A model generated the notes under the pieces. It was given only the letters and a program-made list of their open reading frames with translations. It did not search any database and was not told the DNA's origin. The position numbers were made by a program, and so were the translations under genes. 40,366 bases of DNA from Anaerolinea thermophila. Lineage in GTDB: Bacteria > Chloroflexota > Anaerolineae > Anaerolineales > Villigracilaceae. The number at the start of each line of letters is the position of its first letter. The stretch's first letter is position 1. Where the stretch lies: assembly GCA_020721605.1 (NCBI GenBank), contig DYML01000007.1:1-40366 (forward strand). The letters run 5' to 3'. This document shows positions 23,899 through 32,475 of the stretch, piece by piece.

Positions 23899-26655
23899 AT
23901 GACACTCCCCACTCCCCCAAAAGCAGAAGAATGGTCACGCCTTGACCCTTCACAAGATATTTACCAATACACAGGAAGCCCGCTGAAGAGCATTTTTGCC
24001 CCCAAAAATGTGGCTGTAATTGGCGCAACAGAAAAGGAAGGCAGCGTTGGGCGCACCATTTTGTGGAATTTAATCAGCAGCCCATTTGGCGGCGCCGTCT
24101 TTCCAATCAACCCCAAGCGACCCAGCCTGTTGGGAATCAAAGCCTACCCCAGCATTAAAGACGTACCAGATCAAGTTGACCTGGCGGTCATTGTCACCCC
24201 TTCGATCGGCATCCCCGATTTAATCACCGAATGCGTGGAAGCCGGAGTAAAAGGCGCCATTGTCATTTCGGCAGGGTTCAAAGAAACCGGTCCTGAAGGC
24301 GTGGAATTGGAAAGACGAATGCTCGAAAATGCCCGCAAAGGCAATATGCGCATTGTGGGACCCAACTGCCTCGGTGTGATGAGCCCCATCAGCGGCATTA
24401 ACGCCACCTTTGCCGCCGGCATGGCACGCAAAGGAAATGTGGCATTTATTAGCCAGTCGGGCGCGCTCTGCACCTCGGTACTCGATTGGTCGTTCAAAGA
24501 AGATGTCGGCTTCTCACACTTCGTTTCGGTTGGCTCCATGCTGGACGTAGACTGGGGTGATTTGATCTACTACCTGGGCGATGACCCGCACACCGAAAGT
24601 ATTGTCATTTACATGGAAACCATCGGCGATGCGCGCTCATTTATCTCTGCCGCGCGCGAAGTTGCCCTCACCAAACCGATCATCGTCATTAAACCTGGTC
24701 GTACCGAAGGCGCCGCCCGCGCTGCCGCATCGCACACCGGCTCACTAACCGGCTCAGACGAAGTCTTGGAAGCCGCCTTCCGCCGCGCGGGTGTGTTGCG
24801 GGTGGAACGAATTAGTGAAATCTTCTCCATGGCAGAAGTGCTGGGTCGCCAGCCGCGCCCCAAAGGTCCGCGCCTGACCATCCTAACCAATGCCGGCGGA
24901 CCTGGCGTACTCGCCACCGACACCCTGCTAACCACCGGCGGAGAGTTGGCTGAGGTCTCACAAGAAACAATGGACAAATTAAGCGAATTCTTGCCGGCAT
25001 CTTGGAGTCACAACAACCCAATTGACATAATCGGAGATGCCAGCCCAGACCGCTATGCGAAATCTCTCGAAGTTGCAGCGCAAGACCCCAACAGCGATGG
25101 TCTACTGGTCATTTTGACCCCGCAAGCCATGACAGACCCCACCGCCACCGCCGAGGCGCTCAAAGCCTACGCAAAAACCTACGACAAGCCCATTTTGGCT
25201 TCCTGGTCGGGCGGAAAGGAAGTTGCCGCGGGCGAAGCAATTCTTAATAAGGCAGGCATTCCCACCTTTGAATACCCCGACGATGCCGCGCAAGCCTTCA
25301 CCTACATGTGGCAATCCACATCCAACCTTAACACGCTCTACGAAACCCCCAGCCTGCCAGACGATGAAGGCGCCGGACCAGACCGCGAGAAGGCAAAAGC
25401 CATTATTGATCATGTGCGCGAAACAGGGCGCGATTTACTAACGGAAGCAGAATCCAAGCAACTATTGGCTGCCTACGGCATTCCCACCACCCCCACGCTA
25501 ATAGCCGCCAACGCCAAAGAAGCCGGACAAATGGCAGCCGAACTAGGCTTCCCCGTTGTGGTCAAACTTCACTCCGAAACCATCACCCACAAAACCGATG
25601 TCGGCGGTGTGATCTTAAATTTGCAAGACGCCGCCGCAGTCGAAGCCGCATTTGAGTCGATTCAAAACTCAGTCAGCAAATTGGCGGGCGCCGAACATTT
25701 TCTGGGCGTAACCGTTCAACCGATGGTCAAAGTTGAAGGCTATGAACTCATCATCGGCTCCAGCATTGACCCGCAATTTGGACCCGTGCTGCTCTTTGGA
25801 ACTGGCGGTCAGTTGGTTGAGGTCTTCAAAGATCGCGCACTGGCGCTGCCACCGCTCAACACCACCCTTGCCCGCCGCATGATCGAACGCACTAAAATTT
25901 ACACCGCCCTCAAAGGTGTACGCGGACGCAAGCCCGTAGATTTGGATGCGCTCGAAAAATTACTGGTGCGCTTCAGCCAATTGGTTGTGGAACAACGCTG
26001 GATTAAAGAATTAGACATCAACCCCTTAATTGCCTCACCCGATGGGCTAATGGCGCTAGACGGACGCGTCGTACTGCACCCCGCCCACATAACCGAAAAA
26101 GAATTACCCAAACTTGCCATTCGCCCTTACCCCAATCGCTACGTTAGTGAATGGACAACCAAGAAAGGTCTGCCGGTCATTATTCGCCCGATCCGCGCGG
26201 AAGACGAACCGCTGATGCAGCGTTTTCACGAGACGCTGTCTGACCGCTCGGTCTACCTGCGATACCTCTCGCCCATGTTGCTCAGCCAGCGCGTAACCCA
26301 TGAACGCCTCTCGCGCGTCTGCCACAGCGATTATGCGCGCGAAATTGCGTTGGTAGTTGAAGTGAAGCAGAATGACGAGCGCATGATTTCGGCTGTTGGA
26401 CGCTTGAGCAAATTCCGTGGCGATGATGAAGAAGCCCGCATGAGCATTCTGGTCAGTGATAAATTCCAGGGCGAAGGCATTGGCTTGGAATTAATCAACC
26501 GCCTGATTGCCGTTGCCAAACGAGAAAAAGTTGCCCGTATTATTGCGGTCATGTCCAAAGAAAATGAAACCATGAAAGTTCTGTGTGAAAAGACAGGCTT
26601 TTCCTTTGTGACAAATGCCAAAACAGAAATGATCGAAGCCTCAATCAGTTTATAA
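23899..26655 (+). CDS. ADP-forming acyl-CoA synthetase fused to GNAT acetyltransferase
   Basis: ATG 23899 with AAAAGGA upstream is a better start than the track's 23830. The 918-residue protein is a single-chain ADP-forming acetate-CoA ligase: an N-terminal CoA-binding domain ([20 protein letters not shown]), a ligase domain with [15 protein letters not shown], the phosphorylated His in [12 protein letters not shown], and an ATP-grasp part ([23 protein letters not shown]). The last ~170 residues ([30 protein letters not shown]...) are a GNAT domain as in Pat-type protein lysine acetyltransferases. The enzyme would interconvert acyl-CoA, ADP and Pi with acid and ATP, and may acetylate proteins. 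It is followed by a strong terminator. Confidence 0.9.
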   Translation: MTLPTPPKAEEWSRLDPSQDIYQYTGSPLKSIFAPKNVAVIGATEKEGSVGRTILWNLISSPFGGAVFPINPKRPSLLGIKAYPSIKDVPDQVDLAVIVTPSIGIPDLITECVEAGVKGAIVISAGFKETGPEGVELERRMLENARKGNMRIVGPNCLGVMSPISGINATFAAGMARKGNVAFISQSGALCTSVLDWSFKEDVGFSHFVSVGSMLDVDWGDLIYYLGDDPHTESIVIYMETIGDARSFISAAREVALTKPIIVIKPGRTEGAARAAASHTGSLTGSDEVLEAAFRRAGVLRVERISEIFSMAEVLGRQPRPKGPRLTILTNAGGPGVLATDTLLTTGGELAEVSQETMDKLSEFLPASWSHNNPIDIIGDASPDRYAKSLEVAAQDPNSDGLLVILTPQAMTDPTATAEALKAYAKTYDKPILASWSGGKEVAAGEAILNKAGIPTFEYPDDAAQAFTYMWQSTSNLNTLYETPSLPDDEGAGPDREKAKAIIDHVRETGRDLLTEAESKQLLAAYGIPTTPTLIAANAKEAGQMAAELGFPVVVKLHSETITHKTDVGGVILNLQDAAAVEAAFESIQNSVSKLAGAEHFLGVTVQPMVKVEGYELIIGSSIDPQFGPVLLFGTGGQLVEVFKDRALALPPLNTTLARRMIERTKIYTALKGVRGRKPVDLDALEKLLVRFSQLVVEQRWIKELDINPLIASPDGLMALDGRVVLHPAHITEKELPKLAIRPYPNRYVSEWTTKKGLPVIIRPIRAEDEPLMQRFHETLSDRSVYLRYLSPMLLSQRVTHERLSRVCHSDYAREIALVVEVKQNDERMISAVGRLSKFRGDDEEARMSILVSDKFQGEGIGLELINRLIAVAKREKVARIIAVMSKENETMKVLCEKTGFSFVTNAKTEMIEASISL

Positions 26656-26664
26656 GAATTAACC

Positions 26665-26705
26665 AAAAAGCGTGGGCGGGGTTTATCCCGCCCATGCTTT
26701 TTAGT
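26665..26705 (+). terminator. Rho-independent terminator after the acyl-CoA synthetase gene
   Basis: AAAAAGCGTGGGCGGG and CCCGCCCATGCTTTTT pair over 16 bp (one G-T) around the loop GTTTAT, and the T run completes a textbook terminator. The A run on the other side could allow bidirectional function. Confidence 0.9.
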
Positions 26706-26710
26706 TTTCT

Positions 26711-26990
26711 GACTGAGTTCGGGCAGCGCGAACGTGTGATCAAAATAATTGCGCCAGAATAGAGCCAGGCAAACACGAAGGCAATGTCCATGCGCTCCAA
26801 TTGAACCGCGAAGACAAAAAATAAAACCTGTCAGCGTGAACCCCAACGGCATTCTGCCTTTCGGAATTCCGACAATGGCGGGCAGACCAGCAGACGTAAA
26901 ACTTCATACCAAAAAAGAGGCGGGAATCAAGAAGCAGTTTTTAGCGAAGAAGGTAGGTTATACTCCCGCCCAACCCAACGGAGACTCACT
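26711..26990. other. Intergenic stretch before the methyltransferase gene
   Basis: About 280 bases without a supported gene. On the minus strand, two frames read hydrophobic stretches that would join across a frameshift (PAIVGIPKGRMPLGFTLTG, then FFVFAVQLERMDIAFVFAWLYSGAIILI), which could be the worn tail of a membrane-protein gene. I cannot name a family and treat it as non-coding. Confidence 0.35.
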
Positions 26991-27563
26991 ATGCCCATTT
27001 TTGACCATTTTGATTTTCTTGCCCCGCTCTACGAAAAATTTATCCCACCCAAAAACCCACAGGAAATTTGGGCGCTGGCAGACCTGCCCACTTCTGGCGC
27101 ACTGCTTGATGCAGGCGGCGGCACCGGGCGGGTGGCGCAGTTTATGAACGGTAAAGCCCACCCAATTATCGTGGCAGACCTCTCTTGTAAAATGTTATCT
27201 GAAACCCGTCAAAAAAACGGCTTGCGCCCGGTCTGTACGCATACCGAAAAACTACCCTTCGGCGATGAAACCTTTGCGCGCATTATTATGGTAGATGCCC
27301 TGCATCATGTTTACAATCAACGCGGCACGGTAGATGAACTATGGCGGACTCTTGCGCCTGGCGGAAGGCTGGTCATCGAAGAACCCGACTTGCGACTCTT
27401 TGGTGTAAAGATGCTTGCACTGGCTGAAAAATTAGCGCTCATGCGCAGTCATTTCCTATCGCCGCCGCACATTGCCGCCTTATTTCATTACCCCAATGCC
27501 CGTGTTCACATCGAAACGGGGGAATTTAATGCGTGGATCATTGCTGAAAAGCAGCGAGAATAA
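26991..27563 (+). CDS. Class I SAM-dependent methyltransferase
   Basis: The 190-residue protein is a small class I methyltransferase of the UbiE/Methyltransf_11 type. Motif I is LLDAGGGTGRVAQF, the acidic end of strand 2 is IIVADLS, then LPFGDETFARIIMVDALHHV (motif II region) and LAPGGRLVIEEPDL (motif III). The N-terminal FDHFDFLAPLYEKF is the substrate-facing lid seen in quinone or lipid methyltransferases. GGAG lies eight bases before the ATG. Substrate unknown; the lack of neighbours in a pathway gives no hint. Confidence 0.85.
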   Translation: MPIFDHFDFLAPLYEKFIPPKNPQEIWALADLPTSGALLDAGGGTGRVAQFMNGKAHPIIVADLSCKMLSETRQKNGLRPVCTHTEKLPFGDETFARIIMVDALHHVYNQRGTVDELWRTLAPGGRLVIEEPDLRLFGVKMLALAEKLALMRSHFLSPPHIAALFHYPNARVHIETGEFNAWIIAEKQRE

Positions 27564-27635
27564 AAAATAATCCACTGGAGTATACTTACCAAAAACGCCA
27601 CAAAATTACCATAACTTATAAAAAGGTCTGGAGCC

Positions 27636-27728
27636 ATGGATACATTTAATAGACTAATCATCGAAGATGATACCATCGTGGCGAGAACCATTGAACGCTG
27701 CCTGCGCGGAAATTAGTATCACATACAA
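27636..27728 (+). pseudogene. 5' part of the response regulator gene, cut by an in-frame TAG
   Basis: ATG 27636 (MDTFNRLIIEDDTIVARTIERCLRGN) starts the receiver domain, with the acidic pair of strand 1 in IIEDD. The frame then hits TAG at 27714-27716 and continues in the same frame with YHIQVTNTGVAGLRAARR, which is the expected next part of a receiver. The codon is therefore a single nonsense change in an otherwise whole gene, or a sequence error. The upstream AAAAGG...GGAG region suggests a normal ribosome binding site here. Confidence 0.7.
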
Positions 27729-28412
27729 GTGACAAACACCGGCGTGGCTGGGTTACGCGCCGCCCGCCGCAAAATACCAGATTTGGTTTTACTAGACGTA
27801 ATGATGCCGGGTATGGACGGCTACACAGTCTGCAAAGAAATGAGGGAAGACGCATTTCTCAAAGAAGTTCCCATCATCTTCCTAACGGCAAAGGGCAAAG
27901 TGGAAGATAAAATTGTGGGCTTAAGTGTTGGCGCAGATGATTATTTAACCAAACCTTTCAACCTGGACGAATTGCTGCTGAGGGTAAAAGCAATTTTACG
28001 CCGCACAACACGCGGCAATCAACAGGTAGATCAAACGACAGCCAAAAACTCCAAAGGCACAGATCGCAAAACCCAGCCCCTTGATCAGGCTGAAGTAGAC
28101 CCTGTGATCCGAATTGGCGAGTATTCATTAAACACACGCACATATGAATTTAGCAGCGCCAAGAAAGGCAAATTCCGACTTACGCCCGTACAATACACAC
28201 TGCTCTATCATTTGATGACACACCCCAACAAAATCTTCTCCCCCGCGCTGCTGCTCGATGAAGTTTGGGATTACCCATCAGATACGGGCAGCGCAGATTT
28301 GGTTCGCGTTCACATTAAAAATATTCGAGAAGCAATTGAAGAAGACCCCAAAAACCCGGTATTTATAAAAACAGTACAGGGATACGGCTACACCATACAA
28401 ACCGATGAATAG
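27729..28412 (+). CDS. OmpR-family response regulator, receiver domain interrupted upstream
   Basis: As an independent ORF it starts with GTG 27729, but the true gene almost certainly began at 27636 and carries an in-frame TAG. The receiver continues with the phosphorylated Asp in LVLLDVMMPGMDGY, the Thr of IIFLTAKGK and the Lys of YLTKPF. A charged linker leads to an OmpR-type winged helix (FRLTPVQYTLLYHLMTHPNKIFS... LVRVHIKNIREAIEEDP... IKTVQGYGYTI). Restart at GTG would drop strand 1 and the acidic pocket needed for phosphorylation. It lies just upstream of a sensor kinase, its probable partner. Either the regulator is dead, or the TAG is read through or is an error. Confidence 0.8.
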   Translation: MTNTGVAGLRAARRKIPDLVLLDVMMPGMDGYTVCKEMREDAFLKEVPIIFLTAKGKVEDKIVGLSVGADDYLTKPFNLDELLLRVKAILRRTTRGNQQVDQTTAKNSKGTDRKTQPLDQAEVDPVIRIGEYSLNTRTYEFSSAKKGKFRLTPVQYTLLYHLMTHPNKIFSPALLLDEVWDYPSDTGSADLVRVHIKNIREAIEEDPKNPVFIKTVQGYGYTIQTDE

Positions 28413-28436
28413 CGCGTAAATAACCAAACCAAAACG

Positions 28437-28458
28437 CCACCGCCATATATGGCGGTGG
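28437..28458. repeat. Perfect 22-base palindrome
   Basis: CCACCGCC-ATATAT-GGCGGTGG is fully self-complementary and lies 24 bases after the response regulator stop and 60 bases before the kinase start. It could form a GC-rich hairpin that attenuates transcription into the kinase gene, or be a binding site for a dimeric regulator. No T run follows. Confidence 0.6.
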
Positions 28459-28517
28459 TCTGCTATGCAAAGAACAAACCTTTAACCCCAAAACATTCCC
28501 GATGGGAAAAAACAAAC

Positions 28518-30527
28518 ATGTCCAGCCAACCCAAAATATTAATTGTTGATGACGAATCAAGCGCAAGAGTGACCATGGAAGCCCTGTTATCAGCGGATAA
28601 ATACGAACTACAGTTTGCCGAAAATGGCGCAGAGGCAATTTTAATGGCAAATAAATTTCAACCCAATCTTATTCTGCTGGATGTAATGATGCCGGGGATG
28701 AATGGGTTTGAAACCTGTGAGAAAATACGCGCAATCCCCAACCTGGCAAATATTCCAATCATATTAGTTACCGCCCTAGACGACCGCGAATCGCGCATGG
28801 CGGGTATAAAAGCAGGGGCAGACGATTTTGTTGCCAAACCTTTTGACGCACAAGAATTGCGGCTGCGCGTTCAAAACATGGCGCGCCTAAACCGTTACAT
28901 GCAGCAAACTTTATACAACTCAATTGAAATTAAATTTTATGAATCATTTGTAGACGAACAGAACAAATACAGAGATCAAAACGCCATGCAATTAAATACC
29001 ATCAGCAACATCTGCGACTATGTAGAAGCAGATGTTGCTGCATTAATCTTATTTGATGCTGAAAACCCCAGCTTGGCAACCAAAAAAATATTAGGGACAG
29101 GACCCGTCTGGGAATCTGAAGAGGTTTTTCTCATCAAAAACAGCAACCTTATCAGTTCCATGACGCCAACCATCACTATAATTAATAACAGCGCCAACCT
29201 AGGCGGCGATCTGGAGCCTGCGCTGCATGGCATAAATATATATCCCATTCAAAATATAATTTTGGCGCCACTAAGCATCAACACCTCATTTTTGGGAGCC
29301 ATCATTTTTGTTAATCCCCTGCTGGATTTCAAAAAAGATGATCGCCGAACACGCTTCCTCAAGTTGATGGTTAAGGGGCTGGCGAATGCCCTTTTTGCAA
29401 TAGAACATACCCGCCAATTAACGGTCAGCAAAGCCGCATTGGAGGCAGGGCAATGGGAAATTCTCAATTCACGAAACACACTGCGAACTTTTTTTGACAA
29501 TATTCCAACCTGCGTTTACATCATAGACCGATCATATACCATTCTGGCAATTAACAGCCGCCGCAGTAACCGAATAGGCATGGAACCCAACGAGCTTGTC
29601 GGCGGAAAGTGCTATGAAAAACTATTTGGAAATTCAACCCCCTGCCCGCTCTGCCGTGTTGCAGAGACGTTTAACGGCATTCCAACTGTTCGCAATTTTA
29701 GAGAATGGGGTCCCAAAGAGGCATTCACCCATTGGGAAATTACAACCATCCCCATTCGGGAAAACAATCATTTAATTAACCGAGCCATTATCTTTGATGA
29801 AGACATCACCGAAAAATGGGTGCTGGAAGCCGGTCTGATTCAATCTGAAAAAATGGCATCCATTGGGCAGCTGGCGGCAAGCATTGCGCATGAGATCAAC
29901 AACCCGCTGGCAACAATTATTGCCAACACACAACTAATGCTGCGCGATTTAAAAAACGCAGACGAAGATACCATTGAGTCGCTTAAGTTGATCGAAACCG
30001 CAGGAATGCGCGCCGCCAAAATAGTCAGCGGTCTGCTGGAAAGCGCCCACAAGGAAAACCACGCAGACTTTGAAGAAATCTCTTTAAATACAACCATTCA
30101 AGATGCGCTTTCGATGGTTAATTTTGAAATCAAAAATCGTCTAATTACTGTTAACCTCAACCTGGAAGAGATGCCAAATATTCTGGCGGACAGAAATAAA
30201 TTAATAGGAATTTGGATTAATTTATTCAACAATGCACTGGGGGCAATCGAATCGGAAAAAGGCATAATCTCTGTTTCCACCCACTATGAAAAACGCGAGT
30301 ACTGCGTTACTTTTTCGGACAACGGAAAAGGCATTGACCCAGAGCATCAGGAACAAATTTTCAAACCATTCTTTACCACCAAAGGAGTGGGCAAAGGAAC
30401 GGGCTTGGGGTTGTATGTCAGCCTTCAGGTCATTAAAGAGCATCGGGGCGAAATGCACTTCGAGAGCAATCCTGGCAAAGGCACAAAATTTATCATCATT
30501 CTGCCAGATATTAATCGCACAGAATAA
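28518..30527 (+). CDS. Sensor histidine kinase with N-terminal receiver (REC-GAF-PAS-HisKA-HATPase)
   Basis: ATG 28518 begins MSSQPKILIVDDESSARV, so the track's 23 extra residues are not needed. Domains in order: receiver (~5-120; Asp in LILLDVMMPGMNGF, Lys in FVAKPF), a GAF-like region (~150-300), a PAS domain (~330-450; TFFDNIPTCVYIIDRSYTILAIN, with CPLC, a Cys pair that could bind a metal or sense redox), HisKA with the phospho-His in SIAHEINNPL, and HATPase_c (N box FNNALGAI, G1 DNGKGID, G2 GKGTGLGLY). No membrane segment is visible, so it is cytosolic. The receiver at the front makes it a target of another kinase. It follows the response regulator gene. Confidence 0.88.
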   Translation: MSSQPKILIVDDESSARVTMEALLSADKYELQFAENGAEAILMANKFQPNLILLDVMMPGMNGFETCEKIRAIPNLANIPIILVTALDDRESRMAGIKAGADDFVAKPFDAQELRLRVQNMARLNRYMQQTLYNSIEIKFYESFVDEQNKYRDQNAMQLNTISNICDYVEADVAALILFDAENPSLATKKILGTGPVWESEEVFLIKNSNLISSMTPTITIINNSANLGGDLEPALHGINIYPIQNIILAPLSINTSFLGAIIFVNPLLDFKKDDRRTRFLKLMVKGLANALFAIEHTRQLTVSKAALEAGQWEILNSRNTLRTFFDNIPTCVYIIDRSYTILAINSRRSNRIGMEPNELVGGKCYEKLFGNSTPCPLCRVAETFNGIPTVRNFREWGPKEAFTHWEITTIPIRENNHLINRAIIFDEDITEKWVLEAGLIQSEKMASIGQLAASIAHEINNPLATIIANTQLMLRDLKNADEDTIESLKLIETAGMRAAKIVSGLLESAHKENHADFEEISLNTTIQDALSMVNFEIKNRLITVNLNLEEMPNILADRNKLIGIWINLFNNALGAIESEKGIISVSTHYEKREYCVTFSDNGKGIDPEHQEQIFKPFFTTKGVGKGTGLGLYVSLQVIKEHRGEMHFESNPGKGTKFIIILPDINRTE

Positions 30528-30541
30528 ACAAGATACCGAAA

Positions 30542-31363
30542 TCAACCGCCAGACCGCGCCAGGCGAAAACCAATGGAAGGTGAAAGATGGTCGGGTAAAA
30601 CCCCTTCGCGCACTGCGCAACGGGCAAGTTTGCGCGAGTAATACCACGCGCCGCCGCGCACAACATAACGCCCATTAATTTTCACTTCTTCACGATTTGT
30701 ATTTGGGCGATACGGGTAGGGCATAAACAGCGATTGCGTCCATTCCCAAACATTTCCAACCATATCTGCCGCGCCGCAAAGGCTGTCTCCACTGGGAGAA
30801 TAAAAGCCAACCGGGGTCGTTCCTTTTTTCATGCTTTCCGCGGTGTTACAGCGCCAGGGGTCAAATGTATTTCCCCAGGGGTAAATACGCCCATCTTCAC
30901 TACGCGCGGCGCATTCCCATTCGGCTTCGGTTGGAAGCCTGTAATTCATTTCCGTTTTTTGATTAAACCAGTGGATATATGCCTCAACATCCGTTTTAGA
31001 GACACCCACTACGGGATGACTGTCGGTGTCTTCGGGGTATGTATACCCGGGCCAATTGCGTGGAATTCGATAGCCCACGTCCCAGATGAATGTGTAATAC
31101 TCGGCATTGGTGACAGGGAATTGAGCAATTTCAAAGGCGGGAATAGTAATAAGGTGCTGCGGCTGTTCGGCAACAAACAATTCATTGTCGGACCATTCAT
31201 AAGCCCAGTCTGATTCTTTCAATTGCAATGTTTTGATGTTGTCGTCACTGGTTCCCATCAAAAAACTTCCTGCTGGAATGCCAATTAACAACGAGGGTTT
31301 TATTTTATGTGGGATTTTGGGGGTAATTTCCCAGCCTTCTGCGTTTAATTTAGAATCGGTCAT
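30542..31363 (-). CDS. Formylglycine-generating-enzyme (SUMF1) fold protein
   Basis: The 273-residue protein matches the FGE-sulfatase fold: IPAGSFLMGTS, FEIAQFPVTNAEYYTFI, HPVVGVSKTDVEAYIHWF, YRLPTEAEWECAARS, NVWEWTQSLF, VRGGAWYYSRKLARCAVREG and IGFRLAR. True formylglycine-generating enzymes have a Cys pair five residues apart near the end; here only the Cys of RCAVR remains, so it is probably not a sulfatase activator. Other family members are iron enzymes or protein-interaction modules. It lies downstream of two glycosyltransferase genes on the same strand and may share their transcript. Specific role unknown. Confidence 0.85.
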   Translation of the reverse strand: MTDSKLNAEGWEITPKIPHKIKPSLLIGIPAGSFLMGTSDDNIKTLQLKESDWAYEWSDNELFVAEQPQHLITIPAFEIAQFPVTNAEYYTFIWDVGYRIPRNWPGYTYPEDTDSHPVVGVSKTDVEAYIHWFNQKTEMNYRLPTEAEWECAARSEDGRIYPWGNTFDPWRCNTAESMKKGTTPVGFYSPSGDSLCGAADMVGNVWEWTQSLFMPYPYRPNTNREEVKINGRYVVRGGAWYYSRKLARCAVREGVLPDHLSPSIGFRLARSGG

Positions 31364-31377
31364 GCGGCACCTTCTTG

Positions 31378-32475
31378 TTAAGGTTGAGTAATAATGGAAG
31401 CGTACACTTTAATGACTTTATCAATATTCACGCTTACATCCTGGCTAATGGCAAAAAGAAACGCTTCGCGCGCGGCTTTTTTTTGACAGGTATCAATCTG
31501 ATCCACAGTATGCAAAATAGCAGTTTCCCAATCCGCCGCGCTGTTGGAAACAAATTGCCCGTATTGTGAAAATTCGTAAAACATTGATGGCTCACTGGCG
31601 ATCCAGGGAACTTTGGCTACCATAAACTCCAGCAGGCTGCCTGATCCAAGTCGCTGATCAAAACTACCGCGCATGGGAATTAAGCCAATATCCAATTTAA
31701 GAAGAATGCCTGCCCATTCTTCAAAAAAACGGGGGGCGTATCCCATCAATTGTTTGGGATTAATCTTCAGGTCAAAGCCATAGTCGGGTAACACCAACCG
31801 TACCTGCGAGCGTTCTTGACACACTTTTTCCAACGCCGAACCCAAGCCGCTTTTGTGAAAAGATTCAGATTGCGCATCATGCCCCAAGCCCACCCAAACT
31901 TCATCTTCATGGGTTGGGTGTAAAACAGGGTATTGATAAATGTTGATATAGTCCGGAATTACAGAAACATTGACACAGTGCGACCAGTCATCTGCCAGAC
32001 GAACAGAAGGCACGGTAGCGGCATGAACCATGCCCAGCCCCCACTTAAATTGTTCCAGCGGAGCGGGGTTTATTATTTTTCCTTCGCCGCCGCAGCCAGC
32101 CAGAGGCATGCCTTCAAACCAAAATGAATATTCCGGGGCGCTTTTGGGCAGATCATTAATTGCCTGATCAAAATCCACAATAATTTTTTTGTCACGCGCC
32201 TTCCAATATTGCAGAGATGTAAGAATGCCGTCATACAAATAACGATAAATGACAATCAGGTCAGACGCAGCGCAAATCTTTTGAGCCGCCAACGTATTAC
32301 GCGCAAAGGCATTAATGTTCAATAAATTTGCATGATGAATGCCGGTTCGATTAATCGCCTCTGCCAGGTTCTTGCATCGAAATTGAATTCTGATGCGGTC
32401 TTGAACGCAGTCGGAATACACATAAGTAATATTCACGCTATGACTCCAATACCGAATAAGATAAGGCGGCTTCAT
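31378..32475 (-). CDS. Glycosyltransferase-like protein (GT-B fold)
   Basis: The 365-residue product resembles GT4-type transferases: an N-terminal domain around AASDLIVIYRYLYDGILTSLQYWKARDKKIIVDFD, and a C-terminal nucleotide-sugar domain with VWVGLGHDAQSESF, LKLDIGLIPMRGSFDQRLGSGSLLEFMVAKVPWIAS, the last being the ExxxxGxPxxA-like donor-binding stretch. Sequence identity to any named subgroup is not clear to me. Its start overlaps the next gene upstream by 38 bases, so the two are translationally linked. The tail-end location beside flagellar genes suggests glycosylation of a surface protein. Acceptor unknown. Confidence 0.72.
   Translation of the reverse strand: MKPPYLIRYWSHSVNITYVYSDCVQDRIRIQFRCKNLAEAINRTGIHHANLLNINAFARNTLAAQKICAASDLIVIYRYLYDGILTSLQYWKARDKKIIVDFDQAINDLPKSAPEYSFWFEGMPLAGCGGEGKIINPAPLEQFKWGLGMVHAATVPSVRLADDWSHCVNVSVIPDYINIYQYPVLHPTHEDEVWVGLGHDAQSESFHKSGLGSALEKVCQERSQVRLVLPDYGFDLKINPKQLMGYAPRFFEEWAGILLKLDIGLIPMRGSFDQRLGSGSLLEFMVAKVPWIASEPSMFYEFSQYGQFVSNSAADWETAILHTVDQIDTCQKKAAREAFLFAISQDVSVNIDKVIKVYASIITQP

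Noticed and set aside
25102-25413. Antisense and shifted ORFs inside the acyl-CoA synthetase, kinase and ATPase genes
   Set aside because: They lie fully within well-supported genes and show no protein motifs; typical shadow frames.
26715-26900. Minus-strand hydrophobic reading frames that might be a frameshifted membrane-protein tail
   Set aside because: Needs a frameshift, is short, and I recognise no family; noted only in the intergenic entry.
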